Origin: Argyresthia goedartella
Taxonomy: Eukaryota; Arthropoda; Insecta; Lepidoptera; Argyresthiidae
Direction: 5' to 3'
DNA: 64,000 nucleotides
Assembly (NCBI GenBank): GCA_949825045.1
Contig: OX463835.1
Location: 19,609,201-19,673,200, forward strand
Shown: positions 33,725 to 44,666 of the stretch, piece by piece
Layout: every line of letters begins with the position of its first letter
Numbering within the stretch: the first letter of the stretch is position 1
Translations under genes and position numbers: made by a program
The notes under the pieces: model-generated
What the model was told of the DNA's origin: nothing
Databases searched by the model: none
What the model saw: only the letters and a program-made list of their open reading frames with translations

Positions 33725-34265
33725 CTGTCACTAAGTATGGATCACCAAATAATTGAAAATATACCTCTTAAATAAAAGATTGGTCATTTTTATCTATTGC
33801 CCGTATAAACAATAGGTTTGTCCTAAAAAGTAGGTAGATCATCAAAATAATAGATCTGCTATCAAATTATTCCATTGATTAATCTGTCACCTAATAATAA
33901 ATACATCAATCCTGCTGAATTGCATACGGAATTTCAGGCTAAGCGGGGTGAGCGAAGTGAAGTTGATAAGTACCTAAATATAAAAAACCCTGACAAATTT
34001 GTAACTGTTTGGTGATACATGTTAGGTGACTAATCTTCCATTTAGGTTACCAATCTACTATTTAGGTGACTAATCTACAATTCAGGTAACCAATCTAATA
34101 ATTTGATGATCGATATTATTTTTCGGTAATTTTGAAATTAACTTTAGGTGACCATTTTTAAACTAATTTGTTGATATAATTTAGGTCAAAGATCTCATTT
34201 TGGGAACCAAAATCATTTATTGGGTAACCAAAAGGGCATTAAATAGATGATAAAAAAATAATGCC
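33725..34265. repeat. Region of repeated ggtgacc/accaatc motifs
   Basis: Short related words (taggttaccaatctac, taggtgactaatctac, caggtaaccaatctaat, taggtgaccat, gggtaaccaaaag) recur about every 25-40 bases between 34015 and 34240, like a degenerate tandem array. It resembles the motif used at family F MITE ends. Confidence 0.55.
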
Positions 34266-34553
34266 CTAATTTAACTAGCCTTTTTAACCCCCGACGAAAG
34301 AAAATGCATAAAGCGTCTGTCTGTCTGTCTGTGTGTCTGTCCATTGCCAGCGGTCAAACTGGTAGACGGATTTTAATGCGGTTTTCTGTAAATAGGAGAC
34401 TTCCCTACGCTGGTTCATAGCTAATTACTTTTTAGTAACATCCATTCAGCGGCCAATTATCAGCTTAACAGCACAGCAAACGGGTTAACCAAATTTTAGG
34501 GATTATTTTAAATTTATTGAACCAAAGATCTTCATCCATAAACATTAACATTT
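34266..34553 (+). repeat. Common repeat with ctgtctgtctgtc run
   Basis: gcccgacgaaagaaa-like start, a gtctgtctgtctgtctgtgtg microsatellite, then ttttaatgcggttttctg and cagcggccaattatcagct. Similar words occur around 11400-11510 and 28535-28660. Family not identified. Confidence 0.45.
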
Positions 34554-34556
34554 ACA

Positions 34557-34724
34557 TACAGGCACATACATTGCTTCTGGCCCCACACTTGGATATTCTG
34601 TGTCGTGGGAACCAGAAACAGTGACGTCACACACACATAAACATCCAAGACCTGGTGTTTTTGTCTTTATCCCACCCGGGGATCGAACCTGGGACCTCCC
34701 GCTTGATAGGCAGAGCCACAACAT
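34557..34724 (-). mobile_element. tRNA-derived SINE, family C, minus strand
   Basis: Inverted copy: cacatacattgcttctggcc, cacaaaca-type body, atcccacccggggatcgaac (B box region) and ggcagagccacaac (A box region). A MITE of family E starts within about 25 bases. Confidence 0.8.
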
Positions 34725-34748
34725 TATTCCACAAATTTATTCCACATA

Positions 34749-35134
34749 TATATGTCGCCATAAGATAGTCAAAACTGTTAGTTGATAAACTAACACGGCA
34801 GTTGATCAACTATTGACAGCAGACCCACAGGGTTTATAATTTACGTTTCTTTTGATCTAACACGTCAACCTAACACGAAGACTATTCGGGGGCTTCACTG
34901 CGCTCGCCCCCTCTAGTCTTCACCTAATCTACCGCAGTGTTTGCCCTGGTATTTGCTTTGCAATTCAAGTTTAAACCAGTTTACTATTTAACGGTTTTAT
35001 CCGTTAGTTTATCAACTAACGCATCATATAGTAGGCAGTACGCTACAGTTTACTATCTGTCGATAGTTGACCAACTAACGAAAAAAAACGTTAGTTTATC
35101 AACTAACGGTTTGGACAATCTCACGGTGACATAT
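34749..35134 (+). mobile_element. MITE, family E, full-length
   Basis: About 386 bp. The left end tatatgtcgcc, aagatagtcaaaactgttag, ttgataaactaac is matched in inverted order by the right end gttagtttatcaactaacgg, tttggacaatctcacggtga, catata: terminal inverted repeats of about 45 bp with several mismatches. The interior carries the shared core (cacgtcaacctaacacgaag ... cacctaatctaccgcagtg). Non-coding. Confidence 0.82.
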
Positions 35135-35149
35135 ACATCTTCATGGGCC

Positions 35150-35520
35150 TTATCATCTTTGCAGATGTTTATTACTGTCACTGTGCATATCTACGAGCGC
35201 TGCATCACCTGGAACTAAGTTCAGGAACGCGGGCTTGTTTAGCATCTGCATCTCTCTCCCGGCATCCTCAGCTCCTATAAACGAACAAGTTGATACGTGG
35301 AGAACTTTCGCCAGCTTTGCCGTACCGACGCCTGCCTTCTGCGCTGCTGCCGCCGTTGAGGTCTTCACCTATAACCATAGGCAAGGGGCATGATGATCCA
35401 CGGGAGGTATTTGATTTACCTCCAGCCCTACAGGTATCCTAAGGGAAACCTGTCGATCACCCCATCCGCCACCTGGGGACACCTTCCGTAGACGTGAGGC
35501 CCCCCGAGAAGCAGACAAAT
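35150..35520. other. GC-rich segment, unidentified
   Basis: Higher GC than its surroundings, with a 71-codon alanine-rich minus-strand ORF (35153-35368) and, on the minus strand, phrases like cctgtagggctggaggtaaa. It could be the 5' part of a retroelement, but no domain supports that. Confidence 0.35.
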
Positions 35521-35700
35521 AATACAATTAGATTACCTGAGATCATTATTGAAAAATGCTATGATATATCTTTCAGAAAACCAAAGCGGACAGTAACTAT
35601 GGATCTATGTTTAATGTCTAATATTTCTTGAATAAGTGATTCCAAAGCGACCAATTAAAGTAGAATTCCGAACATATTTAATAAAACAAAAATATATTTA

Positions 35701-35957
35701 GACGACCCGAATGGCCGAGTCATAGTGACCCTGCCTGCGAAGCCAAGGGTCCCGGGTTCGAGTCCCTATGGAGGCAAATATTTTTTGGATGAGAACGGAT
35801 GTTTGTACCCTAGTCATGGTTGTTTATCAATCTAAGTATAATATTTATCTATATAAGTATGTGTCTCGTTGTCTAGTACCCAAGATACAGGGAATCCTAG
35901 TTTGGGGCTAGATCAATGTGTGTAAATAGTGTCCAAGGTATTATTGTTATTATTATT
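35701..35957 (+). mobile_element. tRNA-derived SINE, family B, with ATT tail
   Basis: gacgacccgaatggccgagt, gcgaagccaagggtcccggg, ttcgagtccc, then the standard body and an ATT-rich tail. Confidence 0.85.
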
Positions 35958-36165
35958 TAATAAGCTGCAACAGTTTCCACCAACAGCTATATTTCCTGGT
36001 CACCCTCGCCCATACAAAACTCCGCACAAAGCGATCGCCTCGCTAATCATTCAAACTCCAACTCCGACTGTCGGAGGGTGCACTCGTAACTTGACTGCAT
36101 TTGACGGCACTTTTGTGAATCAGGGTGCTTCGTCTCCAACATTTGCTTGTAATATTACCTTTTAG

Positions 36166-37013
36166 GGTTCCGTATCCGAAGGGTGCCAAGTGGGACCCTA
36201 TTTACTATGCCTCTGCTGGCTTTCTTTCTTTTTTTTGTTGGAGGGGAAAAAAGGAATTACCCATGCCCAGGAGTCAGACCTCCCTGCAATGTCCGGGTAC
36301 ACATTGAGCGGGCATCAGCTCGTGTGGTATAAGTACTAATCATAAACCCTTGTATTTTACAGTTATCGATATTCGATTTTACTGTGAGCCATGGTCTGCT
36401 GGCTTTCTCACTGTCCGTCATCGGACTGTATCTTGTGAACCTTATTAGGTAGAGATTGGAAATTTGCACAGAATGTGTATTTCTGTTGCCGCTACAGAAA
36501 CAAAGGATGAACTACATGCATTTTTTTAATTAAAGGGCGTCTCCATAGTTATAGTTACAATTAAGGTTTATCGCGGCCCACTTTTCCGCAGCTCGACGTC
36601 TTAAATATGCGCCTATTTTACGTGACGTGGGTTGGGGGCACTATTCCTGCCAACCCAGCTCCTGTAGGAAGCCTAGCAGACCCTTAATGTTGCCGACGAC
36701 TTCCTGGAGCGACCTCGGCGTAGATAACCACGCTGGAACATTCCAGCAGGAAGCGAAGCTGTGGCCTCTTGAGCTTCAGAAGCTTACGCGACAATCCGGG
36801 TCTGATCATCGGGAGGGCCTGTCTGGCTTGCTTGCAGGTATCCAATGTTGACCAATAACGTTGGTGAGTTACCTCTTTGTGTGTTGTGGTAGGGTTTTCC
36901 TGAACCAGCTGAATAGCAGTGGTATTTTGGGTCGTCCCCGTACAAAGACGTCTTTTATTTACGTTTTTTCTTGTACGATGACACGGAACCCTTCCTTCGT
37001 GAGTACGACTCGC
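36166..37013 (+). mobile_element. Family H repeat, broken up by insertions
   Basis: Starts agggttccgtatccgaaggg (36166) and includes ctgtatcttgtgaacc and tatttctgttgccgct at 36420-36495. The right end, cacggaacccttccttcgtg, appears only at about 36980. The middle holds unrelated DNA, including an I-group LINE 3' end. Confidence 0.6.
36575..36850 (-). pseudogene. I-group LINE, C-terminal fragment, minus strand
   Basis: Minus-strand pieces read CKQARQALP, LSRKLLKLKRPQLR and then SLQEVVGNIKGLLGFLQELG ending WQE-stop, followed by a UTR with aaaataggcgcat and cgagctgcggaaa. The same order (ECRQAKLALP, LLRLSRPRMRL, GNVKGLLAFLEELGWLE, aaaataggcgctt, gagttgcggaaa) ends the LINE at 49.5-52.8 kb, so this is an internally deleted relative. 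Confidence 0.8.
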
Positions 37014-37132
37014 ACTTGACCGTTTTTAACGGTACCAAGATTTTGATCTCTTCTTAGTGTCGTAAATTCTTTATTGCATCTACTACACAACACATATATC
37101 ATACTTATAACGTTATCTTTACAAAATAGACG

Positions 37133-37295
37133 ACCTCTGGGGCGCAGCGGTTGTGGCTCTGCCTACCATGCGAGAGGTCCCGGGTTCGATCCCCGGCTGT
37201 GGGTAAAATAGGATGTTTATATGTGTGTTACGTCGCTGTTTCCGGTTCCCAGGACACAGGGTATTTAGCGTGGGGCCAGAAGCAATGTATGTGCC
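37133..37295 (+). mobile_element. tRNA-derived SINE, family C
   Basis: Head cctctggggcgcagcggttg, B box gggttcgatccccgg, body ggatgtttatatgtgtg, cccaggacacagggtat, gtggggccagaagcaatg. It ends in a ttatgttatgtta run. Confidence 0.87.
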
Positions 37296-37524
37296 GTTAT
37301 GTTATGTTATGTTAATAGATGTTTTTCACCTAAAACTAAAGTTATCTCTTGGGATCCAATAGACATAGATTGTACAACAAGCCATTTTATCAAAGACTTA
37401 TGATATCCAACCAAGCCGTAGGCGATGTTGGATAACTAAGTCGAGGGTAAAAGACATCATATTTTCCTTTAACCACCATAATTCTGACAACGATGTTATT
37501 TGTATCAGTACACTACTGTAACAT

Positions 37525-37784
37525 AGCGTCACGCCTTTTCACATACGGGGTGGCAGAGGCACAATTGTGCTCACTTTGAGCCAGTTATACAATACTCCAT
37601 TTTGCGTGACAGGGGGCTAGCCCATCGCCGCAGACATGGAGTAAGAAGGTTTTCACGATGTTTTCCATCACCGTTAGAACGTCCGTTAACTTAAGATAAA
37701 TTAATTATCTCATTGGTACATGGTCAGGAATCGAACCTGCATCTCCTGTGTGAGAAGCAAGCGTGAAACCCATTAAACCCATTG
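37525..37784 (-). mobile_element. tRNA-derived SINE, family A, tail type 2
   Basis: The tRNA-like head is on the minus strand (tcaggaatcgaacctgcatc, gtgagaagcaagcgtgaaac), joined to a body different from that of copies 4616-4866 and 61926-62205: gcgtcacgccttttcacata, ggggtggcagaggcac, gcgtgacagggggctagccc. Confidence 0.8.
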
Positions 37785-37939
37785 AAGCTTACTACTACAC
37801 TAATGTAAGAAATAATTCTAATACAACTTCTTTGCCAGGTAGCCCCTGCATGTTTTGATGGGTAATATTTAAGTGTGGCTTACCCTTTGTCGGAATATTA
37901 TTTAATTAAGGGATATGATTACACTTTTCTGACTTTTTA
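37785..37939. other. Short unclassified spacer
   Basis: No gene or repeat terminus recognised. Confidence 0.3.
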
Positions 37940-38350
37940 GGGTTCCGTACCCGAAGGGTTCCAAACGGGACCCTATTACTAAGACTTCGCTGTCCGTCCG
38001 TCCGTCCGTCCGTCCGTCTGTCAGCAGGCTGTATCTCAAGAACCTAGCTAGCTAGAGAGTTGAAATTTTCACAGATTATGTATTTCTGTTGCCGCTATAA
38101 CAAAAAATACTAAAAAACAGGATAAAAGAAATATTTAAGGGGGCTCCCATACAACAATTCTTTCAACACCACATACAAACTTATGGATGCACCTGGTTAC
38201 GTACATGCAGTGTGAAAGTAACCGCACCAATAACTTTGTAAACAATATTTTGCTGTGTAAAATCCAAACTATTCACTCCACACCATCGCTTCCATTGTAC
38301 GGTGGTACGGATCCCTTCGTGCGCGATTTAGACTCGCACTTGACCGGTTT
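37940..38350 (+). mobile_element. Family H repeat, longer form
   Basis: agggttccgtacccgaaggg, a (tccg)n run, ctgtatctcaagaacc, tatttctgttgccgct, cttatggatgcacctggtta, ctccacaccatcgcttcc, and a right end ggtggtacggatcccttcgt. It is about 150 bp longer than the intron copy at 17433, so the family has at least two length classes. Confidence 0.75.
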
Positions 38351-38754
38351 TGTAGTTTATTAATCTGGACAAGACTTTACACATTTATCTCCTTGTGCTT
38401 GCTTGATATATTTAATGGCTTATGTAAAGATTTCCTTTATCCTAATATCCCTTGTCTGTTCTCAATAGAAGCAGTCAGGTTAGCCAAATTCGTGGCTGTT
38501 ATACAAAAAAAATAAGATAGCGACAAAGCTACCTGTCGTTTGTAAAAATCTGGAAGGTAGTTACTACCTTTGGTCAAATAAACATTATGACTAACATAAT
38601 TGTTAGAATCAATCACATGAATCAATCTATTGTTATATGACATTGTTTGTAATGTCATGTTTAGCTTATTATATCTAAGATCATTTTCTCACTCACTGTG
38701 AAGAAATGTACTTACAAACATTACAATTTTATTAACATTGAGTGAGCAAAGTTC
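38351..38754. other. Intergenic DNA, nothing recognised
   Basis: The 73-codon minus-strand ORF at 38437-38658 has no recognisable feature. Confidence 0.3.
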
Positions 38755-39035
38755 CAATAATACCAAAAAAAATCGTAAATTTACTACCAATAAATTCGAA
38801 ATGACTGCCAGAATTAGTATATGATCACCAAACTTCTTTTTATGTTTTGTGTACTTAAGTTTATGTTTTAAATATTTTTTTGTTGTCCTTACATGTTCAA
38901 GCTAACAGGAAGGATAAAGTTTACTCTTCTAAGCTACCGCAGTATTTTGTCCTGATATTTTCTGCAACTGTTGGTGATCATTTACCCATTTTTGGTAAAA
39001 GAAGAATATTTTGGTGATAATTATATATGTTGCCG
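38755..39035 (+). mobile_element. MITE, family F
   Basis: taccaataaattcgaaatga, gatcaccaaacttcttttta, the shared core (gttgtccttacatgttcaag, ctaagctaccgcagtatttt) and ttggtgatcatttaccc, attttggtgataat. Supplies the uninterrupted reference for the copy split at 57.14 kb. Confidence 0.7.
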
Positions 39036-39480
39036 TATTTAATTAGGTCCCATTTGTTTACCTCACCCCTATTTCCATATATTTGATTCAGGTGTCGGAT
39101 CAGGTGTCTTTGTTATTTTTACATAACATCATGAAAACTGGAGTTTGGTAAACAGTTATTAATGACTGAGTGTCCCAACTTATTTGATAATATGCCCAAG
39201 TTTCTTCCCATTTCATCACAAACCATCACAGTTTTGCTTGTGATGTTTTTGTGCGAACCTGACATCTTGGGTCGGATACTTATTTTAGGGCTCATGGGTG
39301 AAGCTGGTCTCTCCGGCTGTTGCGCGGAGCGGTACCGTGGCAGTCACACACAACTATACCTTTATTATAGTAGTTTATGTGACTGCTACATAATGGAGGG
39401 CATTAATACTCGAGAGTGGGTTAATGAAACGAGCCGAAGGCGAGTTTCATAATAATATCACTCGAGAGTTTTAATGCCTA
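39036..39480. other. Unclassified, with small inverted repeats
   Basis: At about 39398-39475, ggcattaatactcgagagt and ctcgagagttttaatgcc form an inverted pair around gaaacgagcc-gaag-gcgagtttc, a small hairpin. No gene. Confidence 0.4.
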
Positions 39481-39685
39481 ATTATGTACAGTTACATACA
39501 CTAGTTTATCTAAACACATAACATAAGCTCTCTTTGATGTGTTCAGAAACCGCATGTTTGACCGGCATTGTGGTTCTGCAGTAAAGTTGTTTAGCTTGTT
39601 CTGTCGGCAGACGGGCGTCACAGACAAAATAGGGGCATCACGCAGGCGGGCGTCGGCGTTCGAAATTTGAATGTCATAATATGTA

Positions 39686-39723
39686 GAAAAATTACACATT
39701 ATGGTCATAATGTGTAATTTTTC
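39686..39723. repeat. Perfect 18-bp-arm hairpin
   Basis: gaaaaattacacattatg, a two-base GT centre, then the exact complement. AT-rich. Confidence 0.85.
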
Positions 39724-39939
39724 AGATAAAAATGAGTTTTTACCAAGTAGTTTAACATTATGCTGATCGTAACGTGCGGTTTTTGTACGCAGTAAAGAGG
39801 GTTTATGATACGTGTGTCAACAAAATATGTAAGTACTTACCTACGAATATAATATGTACATTGCAAGCTATGTCAGTAGCTGTACTCACTTAACTAATAC
39901 TATTATTATGTATTTAATGTTTCTATTGTATGTCTATAT

Positions 39940-40093
39940 GACGACCGGAATGGGCGAGTCGGCAGTGACCCTGCTTACGAAGCCAAAGGTCCCGGGTTCG
40001 AGTCGGTATCGTTGTCTAGTACCCAAGATACAGGGAATCCTAGTTCGGGGCTAAATCAATGTGTGTAAATGGTGTCCAAGGTATTATTATTAT
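39940..40093 (+). mobile_element. tRNA-derived SINE, family B, internally deleted
   Basis: Head gacgaccggaatgggcgagt ... cccgggttcgagtc jumps directly to ggtatcgttgtctagtaccc; about 90 bases of the usual body are missing. Ends in ATT repeats. Confidence 0.8.
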
Positions 40094-40560
40094 GTACATC
40101 GCATCGTTGAGAGGTGCGCTGCCTGCACGGATATCAAATGGTTTTGACTGAAGATCACCGCTGCAGCCCCGTTGTAGCCTATGCTGAGTTGGAGCCATCT
40201 CACTGGGGCGAGGCATGCGTAAGTACATCATCTTTCTCTTTTCTTTTTTGTTTAGAAAATATGTGTCTTCTTCTATAATGTAATGTCTATTTCCTGCCTC
40301 CGTTGATTTGTTCAGTGAATAAACGTATGTCTATGTCTACGTCTACATCACCCAGATTACCCTCTACCTTCTCCCCAAATGGTGTATTTTGATATTAAGT
40401 AACTTACGTCATTTGTGTTTTGAGGCGAAATAGACGACTAAAAGTATTATTGGCGACACGCCCCCTCAGCGGTCTCTTTCAAGTGAACAGGGTGACATGC
40501 CGTCGTGGCTGATATTGGGATTTTGTTTGAAGTCGAATTAAATAAAAAATACCTACATAC
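40094..40560. other. Unclassified sequence, no gene
   Basis: The ORF at 40040-40231 (minus) overlaps a SINE end and is not credible. Confidence 0.3.
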
Positions 40561-40564
40561 CTGA

Positions 40565-40650
40565 CAGGCATTTTATTCCTGGCCCCACTCTAGGATACCC
40601 TGTTTCGTAGGAACTAGAAACAGTGACGTCACACACCTATGAACATCCAA
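40565..40650 (-). mobile_element. SINE family C, truncated
   Basis: ttcctggccccactctagga, taccctgtttcgtaggaac and gtgacgtcacacacctatg, then lost before the tRNA-like head. Confidence 0.65.
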
Positions 40651-40835
40651 TCCCCGACCGCTACCATGATACGCTGAGCGACAGTAATTTCGAACGTTTC
40701 ACGCAATATGCAAGTATCGCTAAAACAATCAAGAGCGTACCATGGTACACAGGATTCAATGACCTGTATTCGTCACTCTAAAACAATACAACTGTAGATT
40801 TTCACACAATATTTATAATTTTCATTAACAGCTAT

Positions 40836-40841
40836 TTTATT
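40836..40841 (-). terminator. Polyadenylation signal of the homeobox gene
   Basis: AATAAA on the minus strand, 96 bases after the homeobox stop codon at 40937-40939. The position fits a short 3' UTR. Confidence 0.6.
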
Positions 40842-40936
40842 CCTTACATAAATTTTAGGCGTTATTTCTTAAATTAAACTAAAGTATTTACAATAATACA
40901 GCAAATCTGGTCCATGAAATTACCATTACAACAAAA

Positions 40937-41362
40937 TTAGCTGGTTCGTCCATTGTGATTAGTAAATTGCCTCAGGTTGGCGCCCTGACTCATTGCTGCC
41001 AACCTTGCGGACATACTCGCGTCGAAAATAGCGCTGCGCCCCAACATCGGATTCAGAATTACCGATTCGGGATTCCGGCTTTCCGGTTGGCTCATTTTCG
41101 TCGCGCTAAGAAACGCTGACGTTTGAGACTGCAGCAGACTTCCCGGTAAGGGTTGGGTCGCTCTGTCTAATCGGTATTGTAAACCGTTTTGCTTCTCCAT
41201 CTGATGATGTTGTGTTCGCACGGCGAATCGATTCACGTGGACCGGTATCGGAACCACGATTTTGGTTCCGGTTCCGTTTTTCCCGCCGGAGTGGCTGCCG
41301 GAAGCGAGGCCTGCTTTAACGCGTTTCCATTTTGCGCGGCGATTTTGGAACCATATTTTGAC
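40937..41362 (-). CDS. unpg: Homeobox gene unplugged/Gbx, last coding exon
   Basis: Begins after the acceptor ttgttacag|GTC (41362) and runs 141 codons to TAA (40937-40939). It starts with homeodomain residue 45: VKIWFQNRRAKWKRVKAG, i.e. recognition helix 3 with W48, F49, Q50, N51 and R53. Q50 with this flanking sequence is typical of ANTP-class proteins. The KRVKAG ending is characteristic of Gbx/unplugged (family knowledge). The remaining 120 or so residues are Ser/Gly/Gln-rich with no other domain. The 13 residues before V45 in the open frame are intron read-through. The product is a sequence-specific nuclear transcription factor; in flies unplugged acts in trachea and brain patterning. 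The next exon upstream is at 44667-44769. Confidence 0.93.
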   Translation of the reverse strand, partial: VKIWFQNRRAKWKRVKAGLASGSHSGGKNGTGTKIVVPIPVHVNRFAVRTQHHQMEKQNGLQYRLDRATQPLPGSLLQSQTSAFLSATKMSQPESRNPESVILNPMLGRSAIFDASMSARLAAMSQGANLRQFTNHNGRTS

Positions 41363-41640
41363 CTGTAACAAAGATGTTTCAATAAACACATGAACACACA
41401 TCTGTATTCGTAAGAAGCTCCTAAGCTTCTGAGGAAATAGTTGACAAGTGGCTCTTTGGAATAGCTCACGTCCGCAAGAAATACTTGGATCTTCCGCCCT
41501 GCACGGTCCCCCTGGGTAGTGCGGACGAGCAACAAATCAACACTCAAATTTTCCGGTTCCTTCTCGAAAATGTACCTGTTCAAATACAGTGAAATCTATC
41601 AATAAGACGTGACATTGGCGAAATTAACCTAGTAGTAATT

Positions 41641-42247
41641 TCGCAGTTAGTTGGTTAAATCAGACACTTAAAAAACTCTCTAGACGTTAATACCGACCTT
41701 TAACCAAGTCATTAAAGTTCCGACAGACAAGTGAATGAACGAAACGTTTAACGAGTTGTCTAAACGTTCCTAGGCAACAAGACATATATCGTGTTACCAC
41801 AAAAATTATTAAACAGCGTTTAACCACAAAACAAATGTCAAATCCCATACACTTTTGATTTTAAACAAGCGTTGAACAGTACTCATATTTTGTGGTAAGG
41901 CCCATACAGTATAAATACACTTAAGTACACATAAAAAATATTTATGTTTATGTTTTAAGTATTTTTTGTTGTTCTTACACGTGAAACATAACACGATATT
42001 CACCTAAGCTACCGCAGTGTTTTGCCCTGATATAAGCCGTGCAAATCAGTAGTGAAAAGATAGACTCTGAAAGTAATCAGCTGTTGTCGTGACGCCATCT
42101 TGTTTTACATTATTTAACAGACAGTTTGTTAAACGTTTTCGACGATGCTTTCTGTATACCAAAATGCTAGTGACTTGGTAAAACGTCGGTATTTAATTAA
42201 CGGTCTAGAGAGTTAGTTAAGTGTCTGATTTAAACAACTAACTGCGA
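41641..42247 (+). mobile_element. MITE, family D, copy 1, in homeobox intron
   Basis: About 607 bp with imperfect terminal inverted repeats of about 80 bp: tcgcagttagttggttaaat, cagacactta... at the left and ...gtgtctgatttaaacaacta, actgcga at the right. agtaat flanks it on both sides (41634-41639 and 42249-42254), a likely target duplication. The core cacctaagctaccgcagtg is present at 42001-42020. The gene interval is the intron between the second and last homeobox exons in the window. Confidence 0.82.
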
Positions 42248-42309
42248 CAGTAATACTGCCTTTAATTAAGAGATTGAGCCATGCTACAGCATATGACGAC
42301 TACTGAGTA

Positions 42310-42402
42310 TTGGATGTTTCTATGTCTGCGACGTTGCTGTCATCTATTCTCGTTCGTATGTCACTGGGTATTGTGGGGCTAGGAGCAATGTTTGTGCCTG
42401 TA
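42310..42402 (+). mobile_element. SINE family C, body fragment
   Basis: ggatgtttctatgtctg, cgacgttgctgtc, ggtattgtggggctaggagc: the body without the tRNA-like head. Confidence 0.55.
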
Positions 42403-43650
42403 TATAACAGTTTTGAAGCAATAGAAACGCCCCAGAGTAGAACAACATCGAAATATGAAGCTACGGTTACGTAAGATATATGCAGGTCTGGAGGAAGCAG
42501 CGCAAGGAATTCTATGGGTGTGTGTGTGAGGCTACAAAGAGGTATTACCTCATTCAATGGAGAAAGGAATCCAAAATGTCGTCACATAAAACCTCAAATA
42601 AAAGAATGTATCCTCATTATGCTCAGTCCGCTCGCCCCACCGCTGGGCACAGGCCTCTCACAGTGCTGGGTCGTCGCGTTGAATTGAAGATATCATCGGA
42701 CCCTCGGTGCTAACCGAGCCAAAGATCTAATGAGATACCTATCTCTCTCTCACCCCTTCACCCTTTTTGAGGTTTCATTACATTAAAAGGAAAAAAGGAA
42801 CCCATAGGACAGATAGATGTTATATTCATTGTTCGGTACAAACACAAACACATTACTGGTTATTAACAAATAACAAACCACACAAAATAAATTATGACAA
42901 AAAAATTCAAAGAAATTAAATAAAACAATGAAAATAATTATGGTAAACACAGCAAAAATATAGAAAGTAAGGATCACTATGTGGCACCGTGACTGTACCG
43001 CGACAGTGAAATGGCCCTGACTCAGCAATGTCACAGACGAATCTGTGACGCTGATGTTCTGCCAGAGCCAAAGCGGAAGAGACAGCTATAGGCTCAAGTA
43101 CACAAATACACAATTTTTTACAGCAATTAAATGAAATTAAAAAACATAATAAAATATTAAAATCTACTAATATACGGAATTTAATTAAAATTGGAATTGA
43201 ATTTGAGTTTAAATTGAATTAATAATGTATACAATAGTATTGGAATTGTGTGATTAAAATTAGATAAAATTTCAGAATAGTATAATATGAATAGCAAAAG
43301 GATAATGTAATGTCAATGATTATGGCGTATGATAGTCAAATAAAAACTGAATTTTGTCAGTTTGGAGATTTCTCCAAATTATAACCAAGGGCTTAACAGT
43401 GATTTCAAAGTGCTGCCTCCTCAGCCTTCTGCTGCATATTAAAAACCTTCTATAGGCCCTTCCAAACCCAGCCTTACTAGACTAGGATCACCACGCCTGT
43501 TTCTCAGGAGCGCGTGGATGTACAAAGTTGTAATTTATATCGATTTATAAGTCTTCAGTCTCTTGAAGTCGTAAAAACAACTTATAGGTCAACCACAATC
43601 AAAAGATATATGTCACAATTTCACTGCAATTGCTGGATAACATAACATCA
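42403..43650. other. Homeobox intron, AT-rich, nothing recognised
   Basis: No ORF with features. ccgctgggcacaggcctctc near 42640 is a phrase common in dispersed repeats of this genome (compare ccgctgggcagagacctcct at 47488). Confidence 0.4.
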
Positions 43651-43925
43651 TAGCGTCACGCCTTTTCCCATAAGGGGTGGCAGAGGCGAAATTTAACCCA
43701 CTTTGAGCCAGTTATTCAACACTCCATTTTGCGTGACAGGGGGCTAGCCCATCGCCGCAGCTATGGAGTAATGTAGGTTTCCTCGCGATGTTTACCATCA
43801 TCGTTAGAACGTCCGTATTATGTACTTAAGATAAATTAATTATCTCATTAGTACATGGTCAGGAATCGAACCTGTATCTCCTGTGTGAGAAGCAAGGATG
43901 AAACCCATTAGACCACGGAGCTCTT
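43651..43925 (-). mobile_element. tRNA-derived SINE, family A, tail type 2
   Basis: Complete copy in the intron: head in reverse (tcaggaatcgaacctgtatc, cccattagaccacggagctc) and tail tagcgtcacgccttttccca, ggggtggcagaggc, gcgtgacagggggctagccc. Confidence 0.83.
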
Positions 43926-44059
43926 TCTTGCTTGATATTCGCAAGAGAATCAAAACCTATAGGGTACTTCCCGTTGATCTAGATACAATCATGAAATTTG
44001 GCATGAAGCAAAGTATATAGCACAAATAAAGGAAAAATACCGAAAACCGTAGTTCCTTC

Positions 44060-44470
44060 ACAAAAAATCCGATTTGTGCGGAACCCTCGTTGCCCGAGTC
44101 CAACTCGCCTTGTTCGTTTTTGGGTGCCAAACGGGACCCTATTACTAAGCCTCCGCTGTCCGTCCGTCCGTCCGTCTGTCACCAGGCTGTATCTCATGAA
44201 CCTTGATAGTTAGCCAGATGAAATTTTCACAGATGATGTATTTCTGTTGCCGCTATAACAACAAATACTAAAAATAGAATTAAATAAATTTAACGGGGCT
44301 CCCATACAACAATTCTTTCAATACTACGTACAAACTTATGAATGCACCTGGTTACGTACATGGAACGTGAAAGAAGCCGGCCCAATAACTTTGTAAACAA
44401 CATTTTGTCATATAAAATACAAACTGTTCACTCCACACCATCCCTATCATTGTACGGTGGTACGGAACTT
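44060..44470 (+). mobile_element. Family H repeat copies, end to end, in homeobox intron
   Basis: A right end (tgcggaaccctcgttgcccg, 44078) is directly followed by the interior of another copy (gggtgccaaacgggacccta, (ccgt)n, tatttctgttgccgct, atgcacctggttacgtacat) ending ggtggtacggaac. At 44497-44532 a 14-bp-arm hairpin (ttttttccgttacg / cgtaacggaaaaaa) follows. Confidence 0.7.
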
Positions 44471-44666
44471 AAAAATACGGTCAAAAGCGAGTTAAACCCG
44501 GTTTTTTCCGTTACGGTTAAAAACGTAACGGAAAAAAAATACTGAACTTAAAAATACGGTTTTTAGTTCCGTAATTTATTCCGTACTTTTTTACAAGTCA
44601 ACTTTCGTTTAGAGATAAAGATGTTTGGCGTGGTATATATGTAAGGGTATTTTAGTCTTTATTTAC

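Noticed and set aside
35153..35368. 71-codon alanine-rich ORF as a host exon
   Set aside because: No domain, no splice context, lies between MITE and SINE sequences; left as unidentified.
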